Below are positions 1 to 9,200 of a stretch of 45,743 bases of DNA, one piece after another (within the stretch, counting starts at the first letter, position 1; each line of letters begins with the position of its first letter). The position numbers were made by a program, and so were the translations under genes. Source of the DNA: an uncultured Eubacteriales bacterium (lineage in GTDB: Bacteria > Bacillota > Clostridia > Christensenellales > Borkfalkiaceae); assembly GCA_900547645.1 (NCBI GenBank), contig URHP01000004.1, positions 1 to 45,743 of the forward strand, in the 5' to 3' direction. The notes under the pieces are model-generated. The model ran no database searches and was not told the origin of the DNA. It saw only the letters and a program-made list of their open reading frames with translations.

Positions 1-47
1 GAGATGAGCGCTAGTCTCGTGGGCTCGGAGATGTGTATAAGAGACAG
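1..47 (+). other. Illumina Nextera adapter left in the assembly
   Basis: Bases 14-47 read as the Nextera read-2 transposase oligo (GTCTCGTGGGCTCGG followed by the 19-base mosaic end finishing AAGAGACAG). Bases 1-5 (GAGAT) match the end of the P7 oligo, and bases 6-13 (GAGCGCTA) sit exactly where the 8-base i7 index belongs. This is library adapter, not genomic DNA. Translated on the minus strand it gives the familiar artefact tail LLYTSPSPRD; on the plus strand it gives SLVGSEMCIRDR. Confidence 0.98.
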
Positions 48-1471
48 GTATAACAGCCTTTCTCAGCATCAAACCGATACTGTGCGTTTTCCAGATATTC
101 CAGTGTGTCGCCGATCCGGGCGGAGACATAGAGCGAAGTTTCCGCAGCGCCGCCGTAAGCCTTCCATTCGCCGTTCTGCATGGTATACATCTGATGCTTT
201 CCGTCCGCCGTTTCGACGGAATACGCCGCCTCTGAGCTGTACACGTACATGGCTGCCTTCTCTTTGCCGTCCGCGCGCGCATACTCGATCGCCGTACCGA
301 ACGATACCGCTCTTCCTTCGGCGTCATAGGAAGTCATTTCCGCCGTAAGGGCAAAATTTTCCAGGACGTCAAAGTCAAACGCGGAAGCCGTCAGTCCGTC
401 CGGCAATTCTTCGCCATCGGCAATGTCAGAAAGCTCCTCGGGTGCGGGAAGAGTGACCGAGATGCCCGTATACGCGAATTCTAGAATATACGATATATAT
501 GTCGTTTCATCTGCCGCGCGCGGCGCAGACGTCACGACGGCATCATCTTCTGTTGCCTGTCCCGGATGATCGTCCGGAGGAACTGCCTCCTCGGCGTCTC
601 CGCCCGTGCCGCTTCCGCCGCCGTTTTCTCCCGAAAGCTGCAGATACACAAGCTCGCCGCCGGCAAAACACAACGTCGCTTCCCCCGCAGAACCGTTGAT
701 CTCAAACGTCGCAGCATACGCGGCGTCCTCCGCGCGATAGCCGCTCGCAAACGTCTCGTACATTCCGGAAAAGAGCGTAAACATCTGTTCCATCATGCCG
801 AACGGTCCGCCGAAGGATTCCTGCAGAGAAGCTCCGACCTCCTGCACCATGCATATGTGATTCTGTACGGAATAGCCGAGATAACCGTCCTGCACTTTTT
901 CGACATACGCATCCATGCTGCCCGCTTCGGGATCGTGGAGATGCAGTTCTTCTTTCCCGTCCTCCACGGCATAATCGAGATAGTCGGAATAGACAGGCGT
1001 CTCGCCCTGCGCATAGGATGCCATATCCCAATCGATGGAGAGCGGATCGCGCGCCAGGAGCCCGAACGCAGCCGTCCATTCTTCCTGCGTGACGGGGCCG
1101 TAGACGGGCTGCGCCGCCGTCACCGTAACCGCGCACGTTGCATCTGCCGTACCGCACGCCGCCGTGACCGTTGCGCTGCCCGCGGCAACCGCCGTCACCG
1201 TGCCGTCCGATACCGTCACGACCGATTTGTCCGAACTCGACCATACGATCGTCTTGTCCGTCGCGTTCTCGGGAAGCACCGTAGCCGTCAGCACCGCCGT
1301 CTTGCCGGCTTCGAGCGTGAGCGACGTCTCGCTCAACGTCACAGACGTCGCGGCGACCTGCTGCTGTTCGTTGCCGTCGCCGCTGTTTCCGACGTCTTCT
1401 TCACAGGCGGCAAACGCCGCGCAGCCCAGCGCCAGAACAAGCGCCGTTGCCACAGATAACAAACGTTTCAT
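48..1471 (-). CDS. Big_2 (Ig-like) surface lipoprotein, 3' end cut by the adapter
   Basis: This gene encodes a predicted exported lipoprotein of unknown function. The N-terminus MKRLLSVATALVLALGC has a basic start and hydrophobic stretch, and the lipidated cysteine is probably C23 (FAAC). An acidic low-complexity linker follows, then one Big_2 domain at about residues 40-120, with the usual LEAG...TVLP...W.SS pattern. The rest is two similar beta-rich segments, with phrases such as DYAVEDGKEELHLHD and EYARADGKEKAAMYVYS, joined by a Gly/Asp-rich linker at about residues 275-305. ATG at 1471 or at 1474 fits the GGAGG ribosome site; the promoter at 1508-1536 rules out any earlier start. The last genomic codon is near base 50, so the true C-terminus is missing. 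It resembles the lipoprotein at 6287-10051 in signal peptide style and Big_2 domain only. Confidence 0.85.
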
Positions 1472-1507
1472 CATCCTGCCCTCCGCAATTTCATCATAAT
1501 TGATTTT

Positions 1508-1536
1508 ATTATATCTGACCGACCGTATTTTGTCAA
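1508..1536 (-). promoter_or_regulatory. sigma-A promoter of the truncated lipoprotein
   Basis: Reading the minus strand, TTGACA (1536-1531), a 17-bp spacer and TATAAT (1513-1508) form a perfect consensus promoter. The start codon lies about 30 nt downstream of the expected transcription start. Confidence 0.9.
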
Positions 1537-1565
1537 GCAAATTACGAAAAATTGCCTGATCAGAC

Positions 1566-1599
1566 AAAAATCCGTCCGCCGCAGAACTGCGGCGGACGG
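1566..1599 (-). terminator. intrinsic terminator of the cysteine-rich gene
   Basis: A perfect 13-bp inverted repeat (1572-1584 with 1587-1599) reads CCGTCCGCCGCAG on one arm. On the minus strand it is followed by ATTTTTG. It lies 21 bp after the stop codon of the 1621-2274 gene. Confidence 0.85.
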
Positions 1600-1620
1600 G
1601 ACCGATCGCGCGTCATACAA

Positions 1621-2274
1621 TTACTTTTTGCAGCACCCCTTGCCCTGCGGATAGAGCGGGAGTTCGAAGAAGCCCGAACAGACTTCCTGCGAATACTCCT
1701 GCGCGGGCGGAATGGCGCAGTAGCCGTAGGCGGGAACGAGCAGTTCCACCTGCATGGCGACTTTGAGGATACACGTGACGCACGCGCTCACGGAGAACGT
1801 CTGCGTCTGTTCGTTGAACGTCCCTTCGGGGGAGACGCAGCTTGCGACTGCCGTCACCGTAAAGGGCATGACGGAAGCGGACGGCACGAACATGAGGACG
1901 TCCTCGTTGAGCGTGATCGCCGCCGTCGCCTTGCCCTCCGCGCCCGTGGCGTCCGTGTAGACGACCTCAACGGGAATGGTGATCGTTGCCTGAACGCGCG
2001 CGCAGCAGGAATCGGGCTGTCTCTCCACGGAAAGGTTCGACACCGTTCCCGTGCCCGTGAGCGAACGCGCGCTCACGAACGTGAGAGGATATGTAGGATC
2101 TGCGGGCGTAAGGTCGGTAAGCGTCAGCGTATAATTTTCAAGGCGAGTCTGGATGATCCCCGCGTCGAAGATCTTTTCCGCCTGGATACACACCTTTTCG
2201 CAAAGCCCGGTCATGGGATTTCCCGTAATGGGACCGGGACAATGATCGGAAGAAAAGTTGGAAAAAAACGACAT
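1621..2274 (-). CDS. cysteine-rich protein of unknown function (217 aa)
   Basis: I do not recognise a named family. The protein has 12 cysteines in 217 residues, including CC pairs in DSCCARV and at the very C-terminus (GKGCCKK). There is no signal peptide or membrane segment. The middle is beta-rich with alternating hydrophobic and Thr/Val residues (for example ATITIPVEVVYTDATG). The start is fixed by a strong site, GGAGGTAACAA-ATG. A terminator follows the gene. Upstream on the same strand is a LysM protein and then, divergently, a SpoVB-like flippase. Cysteine-rich soluble proteins beside LysM proteins occur among spore coat and morphogenesis proteins, so a spore surface role is possible, but that rests on context only. 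Confidence 0.75.
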   Translation of the reverse strand: MSFFSNFSSDHCPGPITGNPMTGLCEKVCIQAEKIFDAGIIQTRLENYTLTLTDLTPADPTYPLTFVSARSLTGTGTVSNLSVERQPDSCCARVQATITIPVEVVYTDATGAEGKATAAITLNEDVLMFVPSASVMPFTVTAVASCVSPEGTFNEQTQTFSVSACVTCILKVAMQVELLVPAYGYCAIPPAQEYSQEVCSGFFELPLYPQGKGCCKK

Positions 2275-2351
2275 TTGTTACCTCCGTGTAAAGAACGTAA
2301 GCGTTCTACTTCATGCTATGCCGCAGCCGGAAAAAGTGCCACGCGCTTCCG

Positions 2352-2633
2352 CTACAGGAATACCTGCTGCGACGGATACAGGCAGCGCGTGGCGTTGCGC
2401 TCTTCAAAGCGCTGTGTGCTGCCGCACAGAAGCGCCTTTGTCTCCCCGCCGCGCACGGTGTACAGATCTCCCGCGGGGGGCACTGCGAGCAGCTGTCCCT
2501 CCGCCGGTTCGCAGTTCAGCGCATTGACGGCGGCAAGCAGCCGCGGCGGAACGCCGAACGCGCGCGCCACATCGGAAAGCGTCTGCCCGCGCCTGACGCG
2601 CCAGACTGCGGGACGCCGAAGAGAAAGTTCCAC
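2352..2633 (-). CDS. small LysM-domain protein (93 aa)
   Basis: The N-terminal half is a LysM peptidoglycan-binding repeat at about residues 11-55: VWRVRRGQTLSDVARAFGV, then LLAAVNAL and the closing GQLLAVP. The C-terminal 35 residues contain YTVRGGETKALL, which looks like the start of a second, degenerate LysM, followed by two cysteines. No signal peptide is visible, so it may act in the mother cell or forespore compartment as SafA-like LysM proteins do (inference). The start is uncertain. The frame opens with GTG at 2633 without a good ribosome site; a GAGGG lies about 18 nt upstream, too far for normal use. Confidence 0.65.
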   Translation of the reverse strand: MELSLRRPAVWRVRRGQTLSDVARAFGVPPRLLAAVNALNCEPAEGQLLAVPPAGDLYTVRGGETKALLCGSTQRFEERNATRCLYPSQQVFL

Positions 2634-2689
2634 GCGCCAATATATGCGCTTCCCTCATAAAACGGTGCAGGCGGCGAATAAGATAGGAC

Positions 2690-4207
2690 ATGAATTTATA
2701 CCGCACCGCCGCCGTCGTCACGCTGTTTTCGGCGGCGGAACACTGCCTCGGATTTTTATACCGCATCATTCTTTCGCGCACCATCGGTCCCGAAGGGCTG
2801 GGCGTCTATCAGGCGGCGTACACCGTGTTCGCCGTCTTCCTTACCGTGTCCGCCAGCGGACTGCCCGTCACGCTTTCGCGCGTCATCTCCCGCCACCGCG
2901 CGCACGGGATGCGCCACCGCGAACAATCCGCCGTCACCGCCGCCGTGCTCATCTCGCTTGCCTTCAGCGTGCCCATGACGGCGCTCTTATTCGTCTTCCG
3001 CGAACAGTTCACCGCCGTCTTCGCGGATCCGCGCTGCGCGGATATTTTCTATATCCTGCTTGCGGGGCTGTCCTGCACGTCCGTCTACTCCGTCGTGCGG
3101 GGCAGCTTTTGGGGCAACAAGCGGTTCTTCGCCTATTCCTTTATCGAACTTGTGGAGGAAATGATCCGCATCGGCGTGGGCGTGGGACTGCTGCTCTGCG
3201 TCCATACGGGCATCTTCGGGGCGAATCTTGCGGCTGCCGCCGTGCTCATCTCCTATCTGTGTTCCTTTGCCATTGCAGTCGTCTATTTCTTTGCAAAGGG
3301 CGGAAAATTCCGTTCGCCCAAGGGGGAACTGCGCCCCCTGCTCGCTTCCTCGCTGCCCGTGACGGCGATGCGCACCTCCTCCTCGCTGCTCTCGTCGCTC
3401 ATCTCCGTGCTGTTTCCCATGCAGTTGCAGGCGGCGGGCTATTCCGCTGCCCGCGCGATGAGCGAATACGGCGTCGTATACGGGATGGTCATGCCCGTCA
3501 TGGCGATCCCCTGCGCGTTCATCGGCTCCATCGCCCTCGTGCTCGTTCCGGAACTTTCCGAAAATTTTTACCGCGGGCGGAAAGATCAGGTCTCCGCGCT
3601 CGTCGAACGCGCCCTCAACGCAACGCTGCTCATCTCCGGCGCGCTCATTCCCTTCTACCTTGTCTGCGGCGGCGACGTGGGCATCCTGCTCTATTCCAAC
3701 GCGGCAAGCGGACAGATGCTCTCTGCATGCGCCCTTCTGCTCCTTCCCATGAGCGTGACCATGATCTCCTCGAGCATGCTCAACTCGCTCGGATGCGAAA
3801 AACACACGCTGGGCATCTTTCTGGCGGGCTCCGCCGCCATGCTCGCATGCACATTTTTCCTGCCCCGCTTTTTCGGCGGCAGCGCGCTGCTCGTCGGCAT
3901 GGCGTGCGACCAATGCATCACGGCGCTTTTGTCCCTTTTACTGCTGCGCAAAAAGACGGGCAGGCTGCGTTCGGGGAAATACCTCCTGCGGCTTCTGGGT
4001 GCGATCGCGCCCGTTGCGGCAGCCGGTTATTTCGCGCATCTCTTTTTTACGCGCTACCTCAGCTACGTTCCTGCGCTGGCGCTCACCATGCTCGTCATTC
4101 TCGCGGGAGAAGCGCTGACGCTCTCCCTCTTCCGCCTTGTGGACCTGAAAGCGCTCTTTGCGCGATTTTTCGGGAAAAAACGCAAAAAAATCGCCGCACA
4201 GTCTTGA
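2690..4207 (+). CDS. spoVB: SpoVB-like MOP-superfamily lipid flippase
   Basis: A 505-residue integral membrane protein of the SpoVB/MurJ/Wzx (polysaccharide exporter) group, predicted to flip lipid-linked cell wall or cortex precursors across the membrane. The N-terminal signature is clear (FLYRIILSRTIGPEGLGVYQ at about residues 22-41), followed by alternating hydrophobic helices consistent with 12-14 membrane segments and the SGLPVTLSRVIS loop. B. subtilis SpoVB is about 518 residues, so the length fits. The ATG at 2690 follows a weak AGGA. The stop codon overlaps the promoter of pgi. It is divergent from the LysM gene with only 56 bp between them. Whether it serves the spore cortex or the vegetative wall cannot be read from sequence. 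Confidence 0.88.
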   Translation: MNLYRTAAVVTLFSAAEHCLGFLYRIILSRTIGPEGLGVYQAAYTVFAVFLTVSASGLPVTLSRVISRHRAHGMRHREQSAVTAAVLISLAFSVPMTALLFVFREQFTAVFADPRCADIFYILLAGLSCTSVYSVVRGSFWGNKRFFAYSFIELVEEMIRIGVGVGLLLCVHTGIFGANLAAAAVLISYLCSFAIAVVYFFAKGGKFRSPKGELRPLLASSLPVTAMRTSSSLLSSLISVLFPMQLQAAGYSAARAMSEYGVVYGMVMPVMAIPCAFIGSIALVLVPELSENFYRGRKDQVSALVERALNATLLISGALIPFYLVCGGDVGILLYSNAASGQMLSACALLLLPMSVTMISSSMLNSLGCEKHTLGIFLAGSAAMLACTFFLPRFFGGSALLVGMACDQCITALLSLLLLRKKTGRLRSGKYLLRLLGAIAPVAAAGYFAHLFFTRYLSYVPALALTMLVILAGEALTLSLFRLVDLKALFARFFGKKRKKIAAQS

Positions 4208-4232
4208 AATCGTACGGCAAGTGTGGTACAAT
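4204..4232 (+). promoter_or_regulatory. sigma-A promoter of pgi
   Basis: TTGAAA (4204-4209), a 17-bp spacer and TACAAT (4227-4232). The -35 box overlaps the stop codon of the flippase gene, so pgi can be expressed independently of it. Confidence 0.85.
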
Positions 4233-4267
4233 GGAAAAAATTTGGATTGTCGGAGGAACTCACTGAA

Positions 4268-5695
4268 ATGAAACTGACCGAAGAACTGCGCAAGGCGCTG
4301 CGCGTGCGCGTGGACTACACGAACATGACGGACAAGTATCTCGGCGACAAGGGCATCTCGGCAAAGACGCTCGAGGCGCATAAAAAGCTCGCGAAGGCGG
4401 CGCACGCCTACGTGGCGGAAAACCGCGGAAAGGACGAGCTGTTCATGGGCTGGACGGAACTGCCCTATAACCAGGACGCGATCGTCGCGGACATCCTCGA
4501 GACGGCGAAACTCGTGCGCCGCAAGTTCGAAAACTTCGTCGTGCTCGGCATCGGCGGCTCCGCGCTCGGTCCCATCATGGCGTTCAACGCGCTCTGCCAC
4601 CTGCACTACAACGACCTGCCCAAGAGCAAGCGCAAGGGTCCCAGATTCTTCGTGGAAGACAACGTCGATCCCGTCCGCATGAAGGAGCTTCTGGACGTCA
4701 TCGACGTCACCAAGACCTGCTTCAACGTCATCTCCAAATCGGGGGCGACGAGCGAGACGATGGCGCAGTACCTCATCATCTCCGACCTGCTCACCAAGGC
4801 GGGCGTGAACGTCAAGGAAAACGTGATCTTCACGACGGACGCAAAGAAGGGCAATCTCGTCAAGATCTCGAACGCGCTGGGCGGCGTAAAGAGCTACGTG
4901 CTGCCCGACGGCGTGGGCGGAAGATTTTCCGAACTTTCCCCCGTGGGACTGCTGCCCGCGGCGGTGCTGGGCATCGACATCAAGGCGATGCTCAAGGGCG
5001 CGGCGTACATGGACAAACTGTGCAAGACCGCAGACCTGAAAAAGAACCCCGCGCTTTTGTGCGCGACGCTGCAGTATATTGCCATGAACGACGGCAAGAA
5101 TATCGGCGTGCTCATGCCCTATTCCGATAATCTGAAGTATGTTTCCGACTGGTACGCGCAGCTGTGGGCGGAATCGCTCGGCAAGAACGAGACGCTGGAC
5201 GGCAAGCCCTGCAACGTCGGACAGACGCCCGTCAAAGCGCTGGGCGTGACCGATCAGCATTCGCAGGTCCAGCTCTATACCGAAGGTCCCTACGACAAAG
5301 TCGTCACCTTCCTCTCGGTGGACAGCTACAAGGAAAAGACGCCCATCCCGCACGGCTGCGAGGACATTCCCGACGTCTCCTTCCTGGGCGGCCACACGAT
5401 GGAGGAGCTCATTCAGGCGGAAAACAAGGCGACGGCGCACGCGCTGACCATGGCGGGACGGCTCAACTATACCATTCATCTGCCCGAAGTCAACGCCTTT
5501 ACGCTGGGCGAACTGCTGTTCCTGTTCGAACTGCAGACGGCGTATGCGGGCGCGATGTTCAACATCAACACCTTCAATCAACCCGGCGTGGAAGCGGGCA
5601 AGAAGGCGACCTTCGCCCTGTTGGGCAAGCCCGGCTATGCAGAAAAGAAGGCGGAGCTTGACGCCGCCGCGCCCGATGCGGATTACATCGTATAA
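4268..5695 (+). CDS. pgi: glucose-6-phosphate isomerase
   Basis: Interconverts glucose 6-phosphate and fructose 6-phosphate in cytosolic glycolysis and gluconeogenesis. The 475-residue protein carries the SIS-type sugar-phosphate loop VLGIGGSALGP near residue 96, the family signature GGRFSELSPVGLLPAA near residue 217, and the C-terminal QPGVEAGKK motif with the conserved lysine. The length matches the compact bacterial/archaeal form rather than the roughly 550-residue E. coli type. I chose ATG at 4268 because GGAGG lies 11 nt upstream and an earlier in-frame ATG at 4223 would fall inside the promoter -10 region. The gene is monocistronic: its own promoter precedes it and a hairpin terminator follows. 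Confidence 0.96.
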   Translation: MKLTEELRKALRVRVDYTNMTDKYLGDKGISAKTLEAHKKLAKAAHAYVAENRGKDELFMGWTELPYNQDAIVADILETAKLVRRKFENFVVLGIGGSALGPIMAFNALCHLHYNDLPKSKRKGPRFFVEDNVDPVRMKELLDVIDVTKTCFNVISKSGATSETMAQYLIISDLLTKAGVNVKENVIFTTDAKKGNLVKISNALGGVKSYVLPDGVGGRFSELSPVGLLPAAVLGIDIKAMLKGAAYMDKLCKTADLKKNPALLCATLQYIAMNDGKNIGVLMPYSDNLKYVSDWYAQLWAESLGKNETLDGKPCNVGQTPVKALGVTDQHSQVQLYTEGPYDKVVTFLSVDSYKEKTPIPHGCEDIPDVSFLGGHTMEELIQAENKATAHALTMAGRLNYTIHLPEVNAFTLGELLFLFELQTAYAGAMFNINTFNQPGVEAGKKATFALLGKPGYAEKKAELDAAAPDADYIV

Positions 5696-5741
5696 CGAAC
5701 TCCCGCCGTGCGGCACGCGGGCAAACGCATGACATGAAGAG

Positions 5742-5778
5742 AAAGGCGGAGCATCTGTCGGACGCTCCGCCTTTCTTT
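5742..5778 (+). terminator. intrinsic terminator after pgi
   Basis: An 11-bp perfect stem AAAGGCGGAGC / GCTCCGCCTTT (5742-5752 with 5764-5774) is followed by CTTT. A weaker palindrome with one bulged base lies just before it at 5702-5721. Confidence 0.8.
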
Positions 5779-5811
5779 CCCCGGGATCGACGCCAAAACG
5801 AGGATACGTCT

Positions 5812-6228
5812 ATGGGATTTTTCAAAAAACTCTTCCAAAAGAAATCGGACGGCGACGGAAACGATAAGTGGAACGCCATGTGGGAATTGTGGGAAGCGGG
5901 CGAGATCCCCTCTCCCTACAACGAGCTGCTCACCTACGACAGCGACCTGCAAAACGGCGGGCATCTGCAATTTTTCCTCAACCGCGCGCTGCGCCGGGAG
6001 AATATTTTTGCCGTCATGGCGGCATTGCGCGAGACACTCCCCGCGGGACACGCAGACAATGCGGCGCAGGCATACCGTCAATATTGCATGCTCGGCATCG
6101 ACACCGACAATGACGGCGAGATCATGCAGGCGCTCGACGACGATCCCCTCTGTGTATTCGACGAATGGTACTTCGACCACGAAGAGGAGCTCCTTGACGT
6201 GCTGGAAGCATATGCAAATTCCCTGTAA
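5812..6228 (+). CDS. DMP19/DUF4375-like cytosolic protein (138 aa)
   Basis: A small acidic soluble protein. The first 12 residues are basic and hydrophobic (MGFFKKLFQKK). The core phrase YNELLTYDSDLQNGGHLQFF (about residues 39-58), with the NGG-x-x-QFF pattern, is what I associate with the DMP19/DUF4375 family; its biochemical role is not established. The C-terminus is helical and rich in Asp/Glu. ATG at 5812 follows GAGGA by seven bases; a longer reading from 5734 would run through the pgi terminator and is rejected. A bidirectional terminator separates it from the convergent large lipoprotein. I see no dedicated promoter. Confidence 0.75.
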   Translation: MGFFKKLFQKKSDGDGNDKWNAMWELWEAGEIPSPYNELLTYDSDLQNGGHLQFFLNRALRRENIFAVMAALRETLPAGHADNAAQAYRQYCMLGIDTDNDGEIMQALDDDPLCVFDEWYFDHEEELLDVLEAYANSL

Positions 6229-6242
6229 CATTCGCTTTGACA

Positions 6243-6277
6243 AAAAAACGGCTGCCCGATACGGGCAGCCGTTTTTT
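6243..6277. terminator. bidirectional intrinsic terminator
   Basis: A symmetric hairpin, AAAAAACGGCTGCCCG / CGGGCAGCCGTTTTTT, lies between the convergent genes ending at 6228 (+) and 6287 (-). It has a T-run in both directions. Confidence 0.92.
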
Positions 6278-6286
6278 GATCGGATC

Positions 6287-9200
6287 TCAGGAAAGCGCGC
6301 CTGTGGCAAGCGCGAGTTTTTCGGCGAGGAGATCTGCGTCCGTCGTCGAATAGCCGTCCTTGGCGTACATGTTCACGTTGAAGTTGAACACGGAGACGGT
6401 GACCTTTTCCTCGGGCGCAAACTTGGAAGCGATCTTTCCGCCGACCGGTTTGCCGCCTGCAAAGAAGTAGAGATCGGAGCCGTCCTTCAGCACGCCGAGC
6501 GTCTTGTACGCGTTCGGATCGTCGTTATAGTCATATGCTTCGTCGCCGAGGCCGACATAGCCGCCGTTCCCCGGGAAGAAATCGGCTTCGCGCCACACCC
6601 AATCCTCGCCCGCCGCGCGGTAAGTAAGCGCGCCGGTATTGTTATCCCATCCCGTCAGGTTGATATTGACGGTAGACAGATTGATGAAGAAGAAATACGA
6701 CTGCTGTTCGGAGGCGATCAGAATGCCCGCTTTGGAATAATAATCGGTGGAATACAGAGACGCGATCGAAAGTCTGGCTTCCGCATAGATATCCGCGGCA
6801 TACGCGTCGCTGATGAAGAGCTGCGCCTCCGCGCCGATCTTCCCGGCAAAATCCCCGGCGTTATGCCATATTCCGCCGTCATATTCCCAGCCTGCCGTAT
6901 AGTAGGAAGCGGGCGCACCCTGCGCCGTTACGTTGCCGAGGCCGGAGCCCGTCTGCGTTCTCGCAATGCCGAGCGCTTCGTTGACGGTCTTCCCGAATAC
7001 GCTGTAGCCATCCACATCGAAATGGAAACGGTCCATGCAGAACCAATGCATGGTATCGCCGTTTTCATCGGGCGTGATGAGGGAAGCGACGTCGATCACA
7101 TAAAAGTTCCCCTCTGCGCTCTTATCCTTCATATGGGCATTGACGGTATGATAATCTGCCCATTCGCTTTGGAACAGCATGTTGTCCGCAATGGTGATCC
7201 AATAGATCTGCGCATCGGGAAACGCCTGCCTGTACGCCGCGATCAGCGCGTCAAGATCTGCGGCGACCGTCTGCGCGGAAGCGCCGTTGTCAATATCGTT
7301 GACGCCGATATGGAAGACGATCTTCTGAGGATTGTAACGCTGTTTGACCGTCCCGATCTGCCGCTGCCAGTCCGCGATCTCCGTTGCGTCCGTTGCGAGA
7401 TTTGCGGCGCTGCGGATGCGATAGGTATTCCAGAAGGAATCCCAATAACCGTCGTTCAGATAGCTGTCGCCGAGGAACAGGTAATCGACGTCCTCCTGCG
7501 TGATCTCGTAATCGCCGAGATTCTCCGTCTCAAAGGAATAGCCCTTTGCGTTGAGCAGAAGCGAGAAGGACGCAAGCCCCACGTACACTTCGTCATCGGC
7601 GGCAATGTCGAACGTATATTCTCCGCAGCGCCGGCCCTGAACATAGAGCCGGAAGAAATTGCCGTTGCGGTAAATGCCGAGCGTGATATAGTTGTCGCCC
7701 TGGTAATCTGCGCTCGTCGCGCCGCCTCCCAGATTGCCGATCGTCGTATAGCCGATATATTTCCCGGCGCCCGCGCCGCTGCGCGTCGCCAGGCCGACGT
7801 CGATGGAATCCGTATTGATGGCGTTGCCGATATAATTGGCAATGGCGTCCACATAGAAGAAGAACCCACGCTCTCCGTCTGCCGTCGTCACCGTCATGCC
7901 GAATTTCGGCCACAGATCATCTTTGCCGAATCCCTTGACATTGAGCTGTACTTCGGCGTAAAATTCCTTGGCGTTGGAATTTTTGATATACAGATAGTTA
8001 TCCGCATTATCGTCGCGCATCAGTTCGACGGAAGCGTCTTCCGTGCCGTCGTCGCCGGAAAGATCCCAGAACGAAGAAGCGATCAGATTTTCATTGCCGT
8101 CGCCCCAGAATTCCCCCTTTGCCAAATAGGGATTTTCTGCAAACGCATTGTCTTCCGTGAGCGCCATATAGGTGATCACATTGTCATAGCGCGTTCCGTA
8201 CGTGCCGTCAAAGATCTTTTCGCAGCCGCCGTCCGTCACCGCGTTGGCAAACCCGACGCAGAGCGCCGCGTTCTTTCTCGCCGCCGTGACCTCCGTCAAC
8301 TCGTACGGGACAGTCGCCACGATCTTATAGCCGTCCACCCGCTTATCTTCCAGCGTGAAATAATTCGCCATGACCGTCACGCCCGTATCGTCCACATACT
8401 GATCGGTGCCGAGATTGCGGATCACAAAATTCCCCTCGGCGTCGATCGTCAGCGCGATCGTTCCGTCGGAGTATCCGAATACGGACTGCACTTTGGAGAT
8501 GGTGATGTCCACATAGTCGCTCAGCAGGATGGATCCTTCCTCTATATACGGCGTCGTATCCGCAACATACACCGTAAACCGAAGCCCCGTCGCCATGTAT
8601 TCCGCGAACCAATGCGCCGTTGCCGTATTGCCCGCGCAGACTGCCTGCGTGATAAGTTCCGAATCAGGAATGGAAGTGATAAGTTCCGTTCCATCCGGAA
8701 GAGCCGATTCCCACTGCGCCGTCATGGTCACATCCCGCGCGGGCATGATATAGACCGCACCCGCTTCATAAATCGTTTCTCCGTCGCTCCAGCCCTTGAA
8801 GAGATAGCCCTCCCGCTCGAACGTATCCGCACCGAGAAGGGTGACCACAGCGGACTCCAAATGTTCGGAACTCGCGGGGATCTCGCCCGTCGCGCTGTCC
8901 GCGCCCCGCGCATAGCTGAGCGTGTATGTGACCTCTTCCCACTGCGCCGTCAGAGTCACATTCCGCGCGGGCATTGGATATACCTCGCCTGCCTGATAAG
9001 TGTCTTCTCCGTCGTTCCAGCCGACAAAGACGTATTCATCGCGCGTGAACGTATCGGCGGCGGCAAGCGTGACCTGTTCGCCCGCCTTATATTCCGCCGT
9101 CGCGGGAATGCTGCCCGTCGCATCATACGCGCCGCGCGCATAGCGAAGTTCATAGGTCAGTTCTTCCCACTGCGCCGTGAACGTCACGTCCTGTTCGGGC

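Noticed and set aside
4..348. Plus-strand open frame beginning SLVGSEMCIRDR
   Set aside because: Its first residues are translated adapter and the rest is antisense to the lipoprotein gene.
3938..5716. 592-codon minus-strand open frame opposite pgi
   Set aside because: A shadow of pgi and spoVB, with no ribosome site and no recognisable motifs. Other long antisense frames, such as those opposite relA and recJ, fail in the same way.
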